Shown here one piece after another: positions 16,382-25,411 of a stretch of 64,000 nucleotides of DNA. Each line of letters begins with the position of its first letter. The first letter of the stretch is position 1. A model generated the notes under the pieces. It was given only the letters and a program-made list of their open reading frames with translations. It ran no database searches and was not told the DNA's origin. This DNA comes from JBBROS01 sp965213845 (GTDB taxonomy: Bacteria; Pseudomonadota; Alphaproteobacteria; Acetobacterales; Acetobacteraceae), in the NCBI GenBank assembly GCA_965213845.1, contig CBDCAI010000005.1, positions 868,001 through 932,000 on the forward strand, read 5' to 3'. The position numbers and the translations under genes were made by a program.

Positions 16382-17594
16382 CCTGGTGCTGGTGGCGCCC
16401 ACGATCGAGGCGCCGCGGGACGAGGCGGGGATCGTCGACGCCGTGCGCGAGGCCGGGGCACGGCGGGAGCCGCTGCTGATCGAGGGGCGCGGGACGAAGC
16501 GCGGGATGCTGCGCCCGGTGCAGGCGGCGCGCAGCCTGTCGACGCGGGACCTCGTGGGCGTCACGCTGTATTCGCCGCAGGAGCTGATCGTCTCGGCGCG
16601 GGCGGGGACGACGATCCCGGACCTGGAGAAGACGCTGGCCGAAGGCGGGCAGGGGCTGGTGGCCGAGCCGCCCGACCTGTCGGCGCTTCTCGGGACCGCC
16701 GGCCCGCAGACGATCGGCGGCGCTGTCGCGGCGAACCTGTCGGGGCCGCGCCGGGTGGCGTGGGGCGCGATGCGCGACCATGTGATGGGGGTTCGGGCGG
16801 TGAACGGCGCGGCGGAGCTGATCCGTTCGGGCGGACGGGTGTTGAAGAACGTCACCGGGCTCGACCTGTGCAAGCTGATCGCCGGCAGCCACGGCACGCT
16901 GGCCGTGCTGACGGAGGTGACGCTGAAGGTGCTGCCGGTGGCCGAGCGGACGGGCAGCGTGCTTCTGGCCGGGCTGGACGCGGTGCAGGGGGTGCGGGCG
17001 CTGTCGGCGGCGCTGGGCTCGCCGTTCGGCGTGTCCGGCGCGGCGTGGCTGCCGGCGGCGGCCGCGGCGCGCGTGCCGGAGCTGGCGGGGCGCGGCGCGG
17101 TGACGCTGGTGCGGATCGAGGATTTCGCCCCCAGCGTCGTGTACCGGCTGCAACGGCTGGTGACGCTGCTCGCGCCGTTCGGGGCTGCGGACACGCTGGA
17201 TCACGAGACGAGCCAGGCCGCCTGGCGCGCCGTGCGGGACGCGACGCCGCTGGAGGCGCTGCCGGGCGACGCCGTGTGGCGCGTCTCCGTCCGCCCGTCC
17301 GCCGGGCCGGCCGTGGTGGCGGCCGTCGACCAGGCGGGGGCGCGCTGCTTCCTGGACTGGGGCGGCGGGCTGGCCTGGGTGGCGGGCCCGGCCGCGCTGC
17401 ACGACCGGATCATGGCCGCGGCCCGGGCGGGTGGCGGCACCTGGACGGTGTTGCGCGGCCCCGACACCATGCGGGCGGCCGTCGAGGTGGTTCCGCCGGA
17501 GCCGGACGCGCTGCAGCGGATCACCCGGCGGGTGAAGGCGGCGATGGACCCGCACGGCATCCTCAACCCCGGCCGCCTCTACGCAGGATTATAG
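16371..17594 (+). CDS. glcE: Glycolate oxidase subunit GlcE
   Basis: 407 residues, a shorter FAD-binding subunit. The FAD fold is visible at EPLLIEGRGTKRGMLRP, VTLYSPQELIVSARAGTT, and GTAGPQTIGGAVAANLSGPR; LKNVTGLDLCKLIAGSHGTL is the GlcE-type continuation, and HGILNPGRLYAGL the usual C-terminus. The best start is TTG at 16371, overlapping the end of glcD by 11 bp, consistent with coupling; later starts would truncate the first strand. Confidence 0.93.
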   Translation: MPPDLVLVAPTIEAPRDEAGIVDAVREAGARREPLLIEGRGTKRGMLRPVQAARSLSTRDLVGVTLYSPQELIVSARAGTTIPDLEKTLAEGGQGLVAEPPDLSALLGTAGPQTIGGAVAANLSGPRRVAWGAMRDHVMGVRAVNGAAELIRSGGRVLKNVTGLDLCKLIAGSHGTLAVLTEVTLKVLPVAERTGSVLLAGLDAVQGVRALSAALGSPFGVSGAAWLPAAAAARVPELAGRGAVTLVRIEDFAPSVVYRLQRLVTLLAPFGAADTLDHETSQAAWRAVRDATPLEALPGDAVWRVSVRPSAGPAVVAAVDQAGARCFLDWGGGLAWVAGPAALHDRIMAAARAGGGTWTVLRGPDTMRAAVEVVPPEPDALQRITRRVKAAMDPHGILNPGRLYAGL

Positions 17595-17600
17595 CCCCCA

Positions 17601-19004
17601 GTGCAGACCACCTTCACCGCCGACCAGCTCCGCGACCCCGACACCGCCAGCAGCAACCAGGTGCTGCGGACCTGCGTGCATTGCGGCATGTGCACCGCCA
17701 CCTGCCCGACCTTCCTGTTGCTGGGCGACGAGCTGGACAGCCCGCGGGGCCGCATCTACCTCATCAAGGACATGCTCGAGAGCGGGCGCCCGGCCACCGA
17801 GGAGGTGGTCCGGCATGTCGACCGCTGCCTGTCGTGCCTGAGCTGCATGACGACCTGCCCGTCCGGCGTGAACTACATGCACCTCGTCGACCATGCCCGG
17901 CACCGGATCGAGGAGACGTACGAGCGGCCCTGGCCGGAGCGCCTGCTGCGGTCCGTGCTGTCGGCCGTGCTGCCGCGGCCCGGCCTGTTCCGCATGGCGG
18001 TGTGGGGCGCCCGGCTGGCGCGCCCGTTCCGCGGCCTGGTTCCCGCCACGGGGGTCATGGGGCCGCGGCTGCGGGCGATGCTGGAGCTGGCGCCCGGGCG
18101 CCTGCCGCCGGCCGGGACCTCGGCCCGGGCCGGCGTCCACGCGGCGGTCGGGGTTCGGCGCGGCCGGGTCGCGCTGCTGACGGGGTGTGCGCAGACGGTG
18201 CTGGACCCCGCGATCAACGAGGCGACGATCCGGCTGCTGACGCGGCTGGGGGTCGAGGTCGTGGTGGCCAGGGGCGTCGGCTGCTGCGGGGCGCTGACGC
18301 ACCACATGGGCCGGCATGGCGCGGCGATGCAGGCGGCGCGTTCGGCGATCGCGGGCTGGACCGCCGAGATGGACGGGACGGGACTGGACGCGATCATCGT
18401 CAACACCTCGGGCTGCGGCACGACGGTGAAGGATTACGGGTTCATGTTCCGGGCCGAGCCCTCGCCCTGGCGGGAACAGGCGGAGCGGGTGTCGACGCTG
18501 GCCAAGGACATCTCGGAATACCTGGTGACGCTCGACTACGCACCGACCCGGCCGCCGCCCGGGCTGCGCGTCGCCTACCATGCCGCCTGCAGCCTGCAGC
18601 ATGGGCAGCGGGTGCTGGACGCGCCGAAGGCGCTGCTGCGGCGGGCCGGGTTCACGGTGGCGGAGCCGGCCGAGGGTCACCTGTGCTGCGGGTCGGCCGG
18701 GGTCTACAACCTGCTGCAGCCCGAGATCGCCTCGCGGCTGCGGGCGCGCAAGCTGGAGAACATCGCGCGGACGCAGCCGGACCTGGTGGCGGCCGGGAAC
18801 ATCGGGTGCATCACGCAGCTGGGCGGCGGGGTGCCGGTGGTGCACACGGTGCAGCTGCTGGACTGGATGGCCGGGGGGCCGGCGCCGGCGAACCTGCCGG
18901 TGCGTGCGGCGTCGATACCTGCGCCGATGCCCGACCCGACACCCGCCCCGACACCTGCCCCGACACACGCATCGGATCCGGCGCGGGACGCTGCGGTCGC
19001 ATGA
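17601..19004 (+). CDS. glcF: Glycolate oxidase iron-sulfur subunit GlcF
   Basis: 467 residues beginning with GTG. Two 4Fe-4S motifs, CVHCGMCTATCP near residue 25 and CLSCLSCMTTCP near residue 78; two CCG domains with GCCGALTHHMG and CCGSAGVYN. It transfers electrons from the GlcD/E flavins to quinone at the membrane. The last 35 residues are an atypical tail of PTPAP-like repeats (DPTPAPTPAPTHASD) that is probably disordered and absent from typical GlcF. The stop overlaps the next ATG by 4 bp. Confidence 0.94.
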   Translation: MQTTFTADQLRDPDTASSNQVLRTCVHCGMCTATCPTFLLLGDELDSPRGRIYLIKDMLESGRPATEEVVRHVDRCLSCLSCMTTCPSGVNYMHLVDHARHRIEETYERPWPERLLRSVLSAVLPRPGLFRMAVWGARLARPFRGLVPATGVMGPRLRAMLELAPGRLPPAGTSARAGVHAAVGVRRGRVALLTGCAQTVLDPAINEATIRLLTRLGVEVVVARGVGCCGALTHHMGRHGAAMQAARSAIAGWTAEMDGTGLDAIIVNTSGCGTTVKDYGFMFRAEPSPWREQAERVSTLAKDISEYLVTLDYAPTRPPPGLRVAYHAACSLQHGQRVLDAPKALLRRAGFTVAEPAEGHLCCGSAGVYNLLQPEIASRLRARKLENIARTQPDLVAAGNIGCITQLGGGVPVVHTVQLLDWMAGGPAPANLPVRAASIPAPMPDPTPAPTPAPTHASDPARDAAVA

Positions 19005-19606
19005 GGCGGGCTGCGGGTCTGCTGGCGTTGATGCTGGCTGGCTCGGGCCCGTCGCTGGCCCAGGCGCCGACGGCAGCGCCCGCCCCATCGCCAGGTGCGC
19101 CGGGCAATGCTGCGGCCTCTCGCACCAAGGCGGCCACGGACCCGTTGCTGACCGCGCTGCGGGCCGCGCCCACCGAGGAGGCGGCGGCGGCGCTCGAGGC
19201 GCAGATCCAGGCCTTGTGGGCCAACGCGGCCTCGCCGGCCGTCCGGCTGCTGCTGGCCCGCGGCGGGCGGGAGCTGTCGGAGGGGGCACCGGGCGACTCG
19301 CTCGACAGCTACGACGCGGCGCTCGACCTGGAGCCGGAGCTGCTGGAGGGCTGGCGCGGCCGGGCCCGGGCACGGCTGCGGATGGGCGACCCGGCCGGTG
19401 CGGTGCGGGACATCCAGGAGCTGCTGAAGCGGGAACCCCGCAGCTTTGCCGCCTGGATGGACCTGTCGCGCATCGCCGAGGCCCGGGGCGACTGGCGCGG
19501 CGCTCTTGCGGCCTGGCAGAAGCTGCTGGAGAGCGATCCGCGTTCGCCCGGGGCCCAGGCGCGGCTGAAGGAGCTTCGGCGCAAGGTGTTCGGCGAGGAC
19601 GCCTGA
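19001..19606 (+). CDS. Exported TPR-repeat protein
   Basis: 201 residues. Signal peptide MRRAAGLLALMLAGSGPSLA, then a low-complexity Ala/Pro linker, then about three tetratricopeptide repeats (SLDSYDAALDLEPELLEGWR, AVRDIQELLKREPRSFAAWM, GALAAWQKLLESDPRSPGAQ). TPR proteins are protein-interaction scaffolds. The 4-bp overlap with glcF puts it in the glc operon, but a role in glycolate oxidation is unproven; similar short TPR proteins are common in alphaproteobacteria. Confidence 0.85.
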   Translation: MRRAAGLLALMLAGSGPSLAQAPTAAPAPSPGAPGNAAASRTKAATDPLLTALRAAPTEEAAAALEAQIQALWANAASPAVRLLLARGGRELSEGAPGDSLDSYDAALDLEPELLEGWRGRARARLRMGDPAGAVRDIQELLKREPRSFAAWMDLSRIAEARGDWRGALAAWQKLLESDPRSPGAQARLKELRRKVFGEDA

Positions 19607-19685
19607 TCGGGACAGGGGTGCCGGCAGGGTGCCGCTGGTGACAGCCCGGCTTCGTCGCCGCAAGCAATCAGGAAGTCGGAGCGCC

Positions 19686-20408
19686 ATGCCAGAGATCCAT
19701 CCGTATTACGAGGCACACCGGCCGGCGATGGAGGCCTCGATGCGGCAGCGGCTGGACCTCGTGGACGACCTGCTCGCGGCGCGCCTGGGCCAGGCCGGGG
19801 CGGCGGCGGCCAAGCTGGACGTCATGGGCGAGTTCGGGATCGTGCTGGGGCAGACGCCCTATGTCGGCGGCGCGGCAAGCCGGATGAGCGACTTCTTCAT
19901 GCGCCTGATCGGCTTCATGGCGATCGGTCGCGTCCTGCACCGGCGCGGCGTGCCGAGCGCTGCGATCGGCGAGATCGAGCTTGAGAGCTTCCGACGGCAG
20001 ATGCTGACCCTGCCGGAAGCCGAGCGGATGCAGGCCGGACGGCAGTTCATGTCGCCCGAGAACCGGGCCTTCATCCGGCAGCAGGCGGAGCAGAGCCGGC
20101 ACGAGGGATATGCCGGTGACTTCGTCTACGACTACGTCGAGCCCGGTCCGGATGACCGGTTCGACTTCGGGGTGAACTACCGCGCCTGCGGGTTCTGCCA
20201 GTTCGCTGCCCGGCATGGCGATGCGGACGTCCTGAACCTCTGTGGCCTCGATTTCGCGGCGTATGCGTTGCGCGGCATCCGCCTGGACCGGACGCAGACG
20301 CTGGCGGGCGGCGCGCCGCATTGCGACTTCCGGTTCACCGGCACGCCGGGTCTCGACCCATCAGAGGCCCCCGTGTTTCAGGCTGACTTGGCGCCGCGCG
20401 GCCGGTAG
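19686..20408 (+). CDS. L-2-amino-thiazoline-4-carboxylate hydrolase-like protein
   Basis: 240 residues. The C-terminal part carries the recognisable signature of this family: FDFGVNYRACGFCQFAARHG, then LNLCGLDFAAYALRGI, then LAGGAPHCDFRF, with conserved cysteines in each segment. The named activity (opening 2-amino-thiazoline-4-carboxylate on the way to L-cysteine) is known for a Pseudomonas enzyme; most homologues are uncharacterised. The start at 19686 (MPEIHPYYEAH) is chosen because the family usually begins around this YY motif. It lies 79 bp after the TPR gene. Confidence 0.75.
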   Translation: MPEIHPYYEAHRPAMEASMRQRLDLVDDLLAARLGQAGAAAAKLDVMGEFGIVLGQTPYVGGAASRMSDFFMRLIGFMAIGRVLHRRGVPSAAIGEIELESFRRQMLTLPEAERMQAGRQFMSPENRAFIRQQAEQSRHEGYAGDFVYDYVEPGPDDRFDFGVNYRACGFCQFAARHGDADVLNLCGLDFAAYALRGIRLDRTQTLAGGAPHCDFRFTGTPGLDPSEAPVFQADLAPRGR

Positions 20409-20480
20409 GCTTCGCGATGCGGCCGGGCTCGGTGTGTGACCACGGGTCATCGTCTGCGGCCGCTACGGAGATGACGCCTG

Positions 20481-21290
20481 GTGCAGCTCAACCTTTTGCC
20501 CGTGCCCGTGGTGGCGGCCCTGTTCGTCATTGGCGGGCTCGGTGCGGCGGCGTCGGCCGGGGCGGCGTCGGCCCGGCTTTTCCCGCGAACGGCCGAGCCC
20601 TCGGTGAAGTCCGATGCGTTCGAGGTGTTCAAGCTGATCGGCAGCATATTGGCGCTGTTCATGATCTTCGTGATGACGCAGTGCATGACGTACTACCGGG
20701 CCGCGGAGGTCGCGACCGCGAAGGAGGCGGGCGACGTCCTGCAGCTGGACCACGCCCTGGCTGCGGTCACGCCGTCCCACGACTCCGTCGCGCGGCTGCG
20801 GCTGCAGGCGTATGTGCGGTCGCTGATCGAGCAGGAGTGGCCGGCGATGCAGCGCGACGTGGCCAGCGGCGAGAGCGAGCGCAAGCTCGACCTGCTGCAG
20901 CAGGCGGTGTCCGAGGTGCTGAGCGAGTACCCCGCGACGGCGGAGCTGCGGGCGGTGCAGAAGAACTTCGACGACCTCGAGGATGATCGGACGGCGCGGA
21001 TCGGCACCGCGAAGGGCGGTGTGCCGGATGCGCTGTGGTGGACGATCTCGGCCCTGTTCATGCTGCTGCTCGGCACGATCGCGCTGCTCCGGCTCGATAT
21101 CAGGGAGTTCCGGACCCACGGGCTCTATGTCGTCAGCCTGCTTCTTCTGGCGGCCTTGCTGTTCATGCTGGACGGGCCGTATCGCGGCACGCTCAGCGTC
21201 AGCTCACTGCCGCTGCAGCACGCCTTGAGCCGGTTCGCCGCACTGGCGCCGGCCGACGGCGCACCGCCGGGACCATCCCTGCCGAAGTGA
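20481..21290 (+). CDS. Bestrophin-like/DUF4239 membrane protein
   Basis: 269 residues starting with GTG. Four hydrophobic segments: VVAALFVIGGLGAAASAG, LIGSILALFMIFVMTQC, ALWWTISALFMLLLGTIALL and GLYVVSLLLLAALLFMLDGP, with an alpha-helical soluble part of about 110 residues in the middle. The DGPYRGTLSVSSLPLQHAL segment near the C-terminus is typical of DUF4239 proteins, which are distantly related to bestrophin anion channels. Function unknown. It converges on the MFS gene with a 20-bp gap. Confidence 0.78.
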   Translation: MQLNLLPVPVVAALFVIGGLGAAASAGAASARLFPRTAEPSVKSDAFEVFKLIGSILALFMIFVMTQCMTYYRAAEVATAKEAGDVLQLDHALAAVTPSHDSVARLRLQAYVRSLIEQEWPAMQRDVASGESERKLDLLQQAVSEVLSEYPATAELRAVQKNFDDLEDDRTARIGTAKGGVPDALWWTISALFMLLLGTIALLRLDIREFRTHGLYVVSLLLLAALLFMLDGPYRGTLSVSSLPLQHALSRFAALAPADGAPPGPSLPK

Positions 21291-21310
21291 TCGGCAGACC
21301 TGCCGCTGCT

Positions 21311-22648
21311 TCAGGGGCCCTGGATGCGCGAGGTCTTCTTCGTGTCCGGCATGATGGCGTAGATCACGAGCGAGGCCGCGATGAGCGCGGTGACGTAATA
21401 GAAGAAGTACTCCTCGTGGCCGGCCCGCTTGAAGGCAAGGCCGATCAGCGGGGCCGTGCCGCCGAAGATGCTGGCCGCCAGTGCGTAGGGCAGGCCCACG
21501 CCCAACGCCCGCACCCCTGCCGGGAACAGCTCGGCCTTCACCACGGCGTTGATGCTGGTGTAGCCGGAGACGATGACCAGGGCGAACATCAGCAGCAGCA
21601 CGATGCTGACCAGGTTCGTGGAGGCCGCCAGGGTCGTCATGATCCAGACCGTGCACAGCGTGCCCATGATGCCGAACCACAGCAGCACGGGCTTGCGGCC
21701 CACCCGGTCGCTGATGGCGCCGAACAGCGGCTGGATGCAGATCGCGAACAGCAGGCTGAGGAACGACAGCGTGTTCGCCTGCTCCTTCGACAGATGGACG
21801 GTGTTGGTCAGGAAGGTCGGCATGTAGGCGGTGAAGGTATAGAAGGCCGTGGTGCCGCCCATGGTCAGTCCGAAGACGATGAACAGCTCCTTCGGATGGC
21901 GGAACACGCCGCGAAGCGGGCTTTCGGTTTGCGTCTTCCTGGCGTTCAGGAACTCCGGGCTCTCGTCGAGGTTGCGGCGCAGGTACAGCCCATACACCGC
22001 GCACAGCGCGCCCAGCACGAAGGGCACGCGCCAGCCCCAGGATTCGAGCTGCGCGCCGGTCAGGACCTGCTGCATGACCAGCAGCACCAGGGCTGCGAGC
22101 ACCTGACCGCCGAGCAGCGTCACATACTGGAACGAGCTGTAGAAGCCGCGATGCTTGCTGACCGCGATCTCGGACAGGTAGGTGGCGCTGGTGGCATACT
22201 CGCCGCCCAAGGAGAGCCCCTGCAGCAGCCGCGCCACCAGCAGCAGGATGGGCGCCCCGATGCCGATGACGGAATAGCCGGGGATGACGGCGATCATGGC
22301 GGAGCCGGCGCACATCAGCACCACGGACAAGGTCAGTGCGGCGCGGCGCCCGGCGCGGTCGGCATAGTTGCCCAGCAGCAGCCCGCCGACCGGGCGGATG
22401 AAGAAGCCGACGGCATAGATGCCGAACGTCGTGAGGTACTGGACTGTCGGGTCGTTGCTGGCGGACATCTGGCTGGAGAAGTACAGCGCGAAGGCGTTGT
22501 AGACGTAGAAGTCGTACCACTCGATCAGATTGCCGATCGACCCGGCGAAGATGTTCTTGATCCGCCGGCCGACCACCGCCGTGCTCTCGTCGTCCAACGG
22601 GTTCAGCGTGGAGTGGCTCAACGGACGATCCCCAGGTGATGGCTGCAT
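21311..22648 (-). CDS. MFS transporter, metabolite:H+ symporter (MHS) family
   Basis: 445 residues, twelve predicted helices. MHS signatures: GNLIEWYDFYVYNAFALYFS in helix 1, the loop 2-3 motif GNYADRAGRRAAL, LLVARLLQGLSLGGEYATSA, and DRVGRKPVL between the halves. Relatives carry alpha-ketoglutarate (KgtP), proline/betaine or dicarboxylates with protons; the substrate cannot be read here. The start at 22648 (MQPSPGD) is the first ATG before the family region; a TTG 18 codons later is possible. Divergent from mutS, leaving about 76 bp for both promoters. Confidence 0.9.
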   Translation of the reverse strand: MQPSPGDRPLSHSTLNPLDDESTAVVGRRIKNIFAGSIGNLIEWYDFYVYNAFALYFSSQMSASNDPTVQYLTTFGIYAVGFFIRPVGGLLLGNYADRAGRRAALTLSVVLMCAGSAMIAVIPGYSVIGIGAPILLLVARLLQGLSLGGEYATSATYLSEIAVSKHRGFYSSFQYVTLLGGQVLAALVLLVMQQVLTGAQLESWGWRVPFVLGALCAVYGLYLRRNLDESPEFLNARKTQTESPLRGVFRHPKELFIVFGLTMGGTTAFYTFTAYMPTFLTNTVHLSKEQANTLSFLSLLFAICIQPLFGAISDRVGRKPVLLWFGIMGTLCTVWIMTTLAASTNLVSIVLLLMFALVIVSGYTSINAVVKAELFPAGVRALGVGLPYALAASIFGGTAPLIGLAFKRAGHEEYFFYYVTALIAASLVIYAIMPDTKKTSRIQGP

Positions 22649-22724
22649 CCTGTGTACGTGGGGCCGCTTCGCGATGCAATCGGACCGATGACCGCGGGCC
22701 CTTGCCGTTGCTAGAGTGCGGACG

Positions 22725-25406
22725 ATGCTCGCCGAACCCCACTCCTCCGCACCTGTCGATCCGTCCAGCGGTCCCGCTGCAGGCCTGCCCGACGGGCGTG
22801 CCGAGGGTGCCTCGCCGACCATGGCGCAATGGTTTCAGCTGAAGGCCCTGAACGAGGACGCCCTGCTGTTCCTGCGCATGGGGGATTTCTACGAGCTGTT
22901 CTTCCGGGATGCCGAGGCGGCCGCCGCGGCACTCGACATCGCGCTGACCCGGCGGGGCGAGCACCAGGGCGCGCCCATCCCGATGTGCGGCGTGCCGGTG
23001 CATGCGGCCGAGGCGTACCTCGCGCGGCTGATCCGCCGCGGCTTCCGCGTGGCGGTGGCCGAGCAGATGGAGGACCCCCGCACCCGCACGGGCAAGGCCC
23101 CGCTGAAGCGCCAGGTCGTGCGCCTGGTGACGCCCGGCACCCTGACCGAGGACAGCCTGCTGGAGCCGCATCGCCCCAACCTGCTGCTCGCCTTGGCTCA
23201 GCCTGGATCGGGCGCAGCGCTCGGCGCGGCCTGGCTCGACGTGTCGACGGGCCTGTTCGAGACGGCTGCCCTGTCGGCGGCCGACCTGCCGACGCTGCTG
23301 GGGCGGTTGGAGCCGGCGGAGATCCTGGCGCCGGCTGGGCTCGATCTGGGCGAGTGGGCCGCGCGGCGCGGGCCGCTGGTGCTGGCGCCCTCTGTCCGCG
23401 ACGCGCCGGGCCGGGTTGCGGCCGCGTTCGGGGCCGCGAGCCTCGAGGCGTTCGGCACGTTCAGCGATGCCGAGGCGGTGGCGGCGGCCATGGCGCTGGA
23501 CTATGTGCAGACGACGGCCGCGGGGCAGATGCCCCGGCTGTCCCGCCCGGAGCCGGCCGGGATCGGCGGTCAGATGCTGCTGGATGCGGCGACCCGCGCC
23601 AGCCTCGAGATCACGCGGTCGCGTGACGGGGGCACGACGCATACCCTGCTGTCGGCCACGTCCCGCACCCTGACCGCGCCGGGGGCCCGGCTGCTGGCGG
23701 CCTGGCTGGGTGCGCCGCTGCTGGACCCCGCGGCGATCGCGGCGCGGCAGGACGGCTGGAGCTGGCTGCTGCTGCAACCCGGGCCCCTGAAGGCGCTGCG
23801 TGACGCATTGCGCGGCCTGCCGGACCTGCCACGGGCGCTGGGCCGCCTGGGCCTGGGCCGGGCGGCGCCGCGCGACCTGGGTGCCGTGCTGGCGGCGTTG
23901 CAGGCAGCCGCCCTGGCCGATGCGGCCGTCACCGATGCCGCGGGGGCCAATGCGGGTTTCGCCCCCGCACTGCAGGGGGTGGACCCCGATTTGGCCCCGC
24001 TGCTGGCCCGTGCCCTGGCCGACCCCTTGCCCGCCCGGTTGGAGGATGGCGGCGTCGTCGCCCCGTCGTTCGATGGCGAGCTGGACGCCCATCGCGCGCT
24101 GCGCGACGACAGCCGCCGGGTGATCGCCGGGCTGGTGCTGGACTTCGCCCAGCGCTACGGCGTCGCGGCGCTGAAGATCAGGCACCACGCGCAGCTCGGC
24201 TACGTGATCGAGGCCCCGGCCGGCGCGGTCGAGACGCTGCGGGCCCACCCGGACCTGACGCTGCGCCAGTCGATGGCCAACGGCGCGCGGTTCAGCAACG
24301 CCGAGCTTTCGGCGCTGGACCGCCGCATCACCGAGGCCGCGGAGGCCGCGGCGGTGCGGGAACGGCTGGTGTTCCGCCACCTGGTGGACCAGGTGCTGGC
24401 GGCCAGCGATGCGCTGCACGCCTGCGCCGCCCGCCTGGCCCGGCTGGACGTGCTGCAATCCTGCGCCCGCCTGGCCGAGGGCGGGCGCTGGTGCCGCCCC
24501 CTGGTCGATGCCTCCGACGCGTTCTGCATCCAGGGCGGCCGGCATCCGGTGGTGGAGGCGGCGCTGGGCAGCTCGGCGGCCTTCGTGCCGAACCATTGCG
24601 ACCTCTCGCCCCGGCGGCGCGTGCTGCTGCTGACGGGTCCGAACATGGCGGGGAAAAGCACCTACCTGCGGCAGAACGCGCTGATCGCCATCCTGGCGCA
24701 GGCCGGTCTGCCGGTGCCGGCGGAGCGGGCGGACATCGGGGTCGTCGATCGGCTGTTCAGCCGCGTGGGGGCGGCCGACGACCTGGCGCGCGGCCGCAGC
24801 ACCTTCATGGTCGAGATGACCGAGACGGCGGCGATCCTGAACCAGGCGGGCCCGGCGAGCCTCGTGATCGTGGACGAGATCGGCCGAGGCACCAGCACGC
24901 TGGACGGACTGGCGATTGCCTGGGCGGTGCTGGAGGCGCTGCACGGGCATGTGCGCTGCCGCACGGTGTTCGCCACGCATTTCCATGAGCTCGGCCGGCT
25001 GGCGGGGCAGATGCCTCGGCTGTGCCCGCACACCATGCGGGTCAAGGAATGGCGGGGGAGCGTCGTGTTCCTGCACGAGGTGGCCGAAGGGTCGGCGGGC
25101 CGCAGCTGGGGCGTGCACGTGGCCGGGCTGGCCGGGGTGCCGCCGGCCACGGTGCGGCGGGCGGCGGCGCTGCTGGCGGCGCTGGAGAAGGAGGGGCACG
25201 GCGGGCCGGCGGACCTGCCGCTTTTCGCGGCCCTGGAGCAGCCGCCAGCGGGTGACGCGGACGTGGCCGAGCCTGCCCCCGACCCGTTCGGCGCGGCGCT
25301 GGCGGCGCTGGAGCCGGACCGGTTGAGCCCGCGGGAGGCGCTGGAGGCGTTGTATCGCCTGAAGGCACTGTGGGCTGTATCGAACCCGCAGACCCCGGTA
25401 GACTGA
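22725..25406 (+). CDS. mutS: DNA mismatch repair protein MutS
   Basis: 893 residues, full length. The N-terminal mismatch-binding motif lies in LRMGDFYELFFRDAE (the family's F-x-E position is FYE), near residue 52. The ATPase has Walker A GPNMAGKSTYLRQ near residue 638, Walker B VIVDEIGRGTSTLDG near 715, and ATHFHEL. It recognises base mismatches and small loops and recruits MutL. The start could also be a GTG three codons upstream. It ends 5 bp before glnD, so the two are likely cotranscribed, an arrangement common in alphaproteobacteria. Confidence 0.97.
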   Translation: MLAEPHSSAPVDPSSGPAAGLPDGRAEGASPTMAQWFQLKALNEDALLFLRMGDFYELFFRDAEAAAAALDIALTRRGEHQGAPIPMCGVPVHAAEAYLARLIRRGFRVAVAEQMEDPRTRTGKAPLKRQVVRLVTPGTLTEDSLLEPHRPNLLLALAQPGSGAALGAAWLDVSTGLFETAALSAADLPTLLGRLEPAEILAPAGLDLGEWAARRGPLVLAPSVRDAPGRVAAAFGAASLEAFGTFSDAEAVAAAMALDYVQTTAAGQMPRLSRPEPAGIGGQMLLDAATRASLEITRSRDGGTTHTLLSATSRTLTAPGARLLAAWLGAPLLDPAAIAARQDGWSWLLLQPGPLKALRDALRGLPDLPRALGRLGLGRAAPRDLGAVLAALQAAALADAAVTDAAGANAGFAPALQGVDPDLAPLLARALADPLPARLEDGGVVAPSFDGELDAHRALRDDSRRVIAGLVLDFAQRYGVAALKIRHHAQLGYVIEAPAGAVETLRAHPDLTLRQSMANGARFSNAELSALDRRITEAAEAAAVRERLVFRHLVDQVLAASDALHACAARLARLDVLQSCARLAEGGRWCRPLVDASDAFCIQGGRHPVVEAALGSSAAFVPNHCDLSPRRRVLLLTGPNMAGKSTYLRQNALIAILAQAGLPVPAERADIGVVDRLFSRVGAADDLARGRSTFMVEMTETAAILNQAGPASLVIVDEIGRGTSTLDGLAIAWAVLEALHGHVRCRTVFATHFHELGRLAGQMPRLCPHTMRVKEWRGSVVFLHEVAEGSAGRSWGVHVAGLAGVPPATVRRAAALLAALEKEGHGGPADLPLFAALEQPPAGDADVAEPAPDPFGAALAALEPDRLSPREALEALYRLKALWAVSNPQTPVD

Positions 25407-25411
25407 ACCCG

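Noticed and set aside
18930..18975. Short direct repeats (CCCGACACC-type) resembling an array
   Set aside because: They encode the PTPAP tail of GlcF in frame, are only about 12 nt apart and have no spacers, so not CRISPR.
14930..19004. D-lactate dehydrogenase instead of glycolate oxidase
   Set aside because: Three separate subunits GlcD, GlcE and GlcF in order are diagnostic for glycolate oxidase; D-lactate use as a side substrate stays possible.
16760..19606. A 948-codon frame overlapping glcE, glcF and the TPR gene
   Set aside because: Only its last 201 codons, from the ATG at 19001, encode a real protein; the upstream part is a Gly/Arg/Ala-rich shadow.
21204..25199. A 1331-codon open frame on the minus strand across mutS and the MFS gene
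   Set aside because: It is antisense to mutS, rich in Arg/Gln/His/Pro as expected for a shadow of GC-rich coding DNA, and has no domain. Its far end is the MFS/bestrophin region read in a wrong frame.
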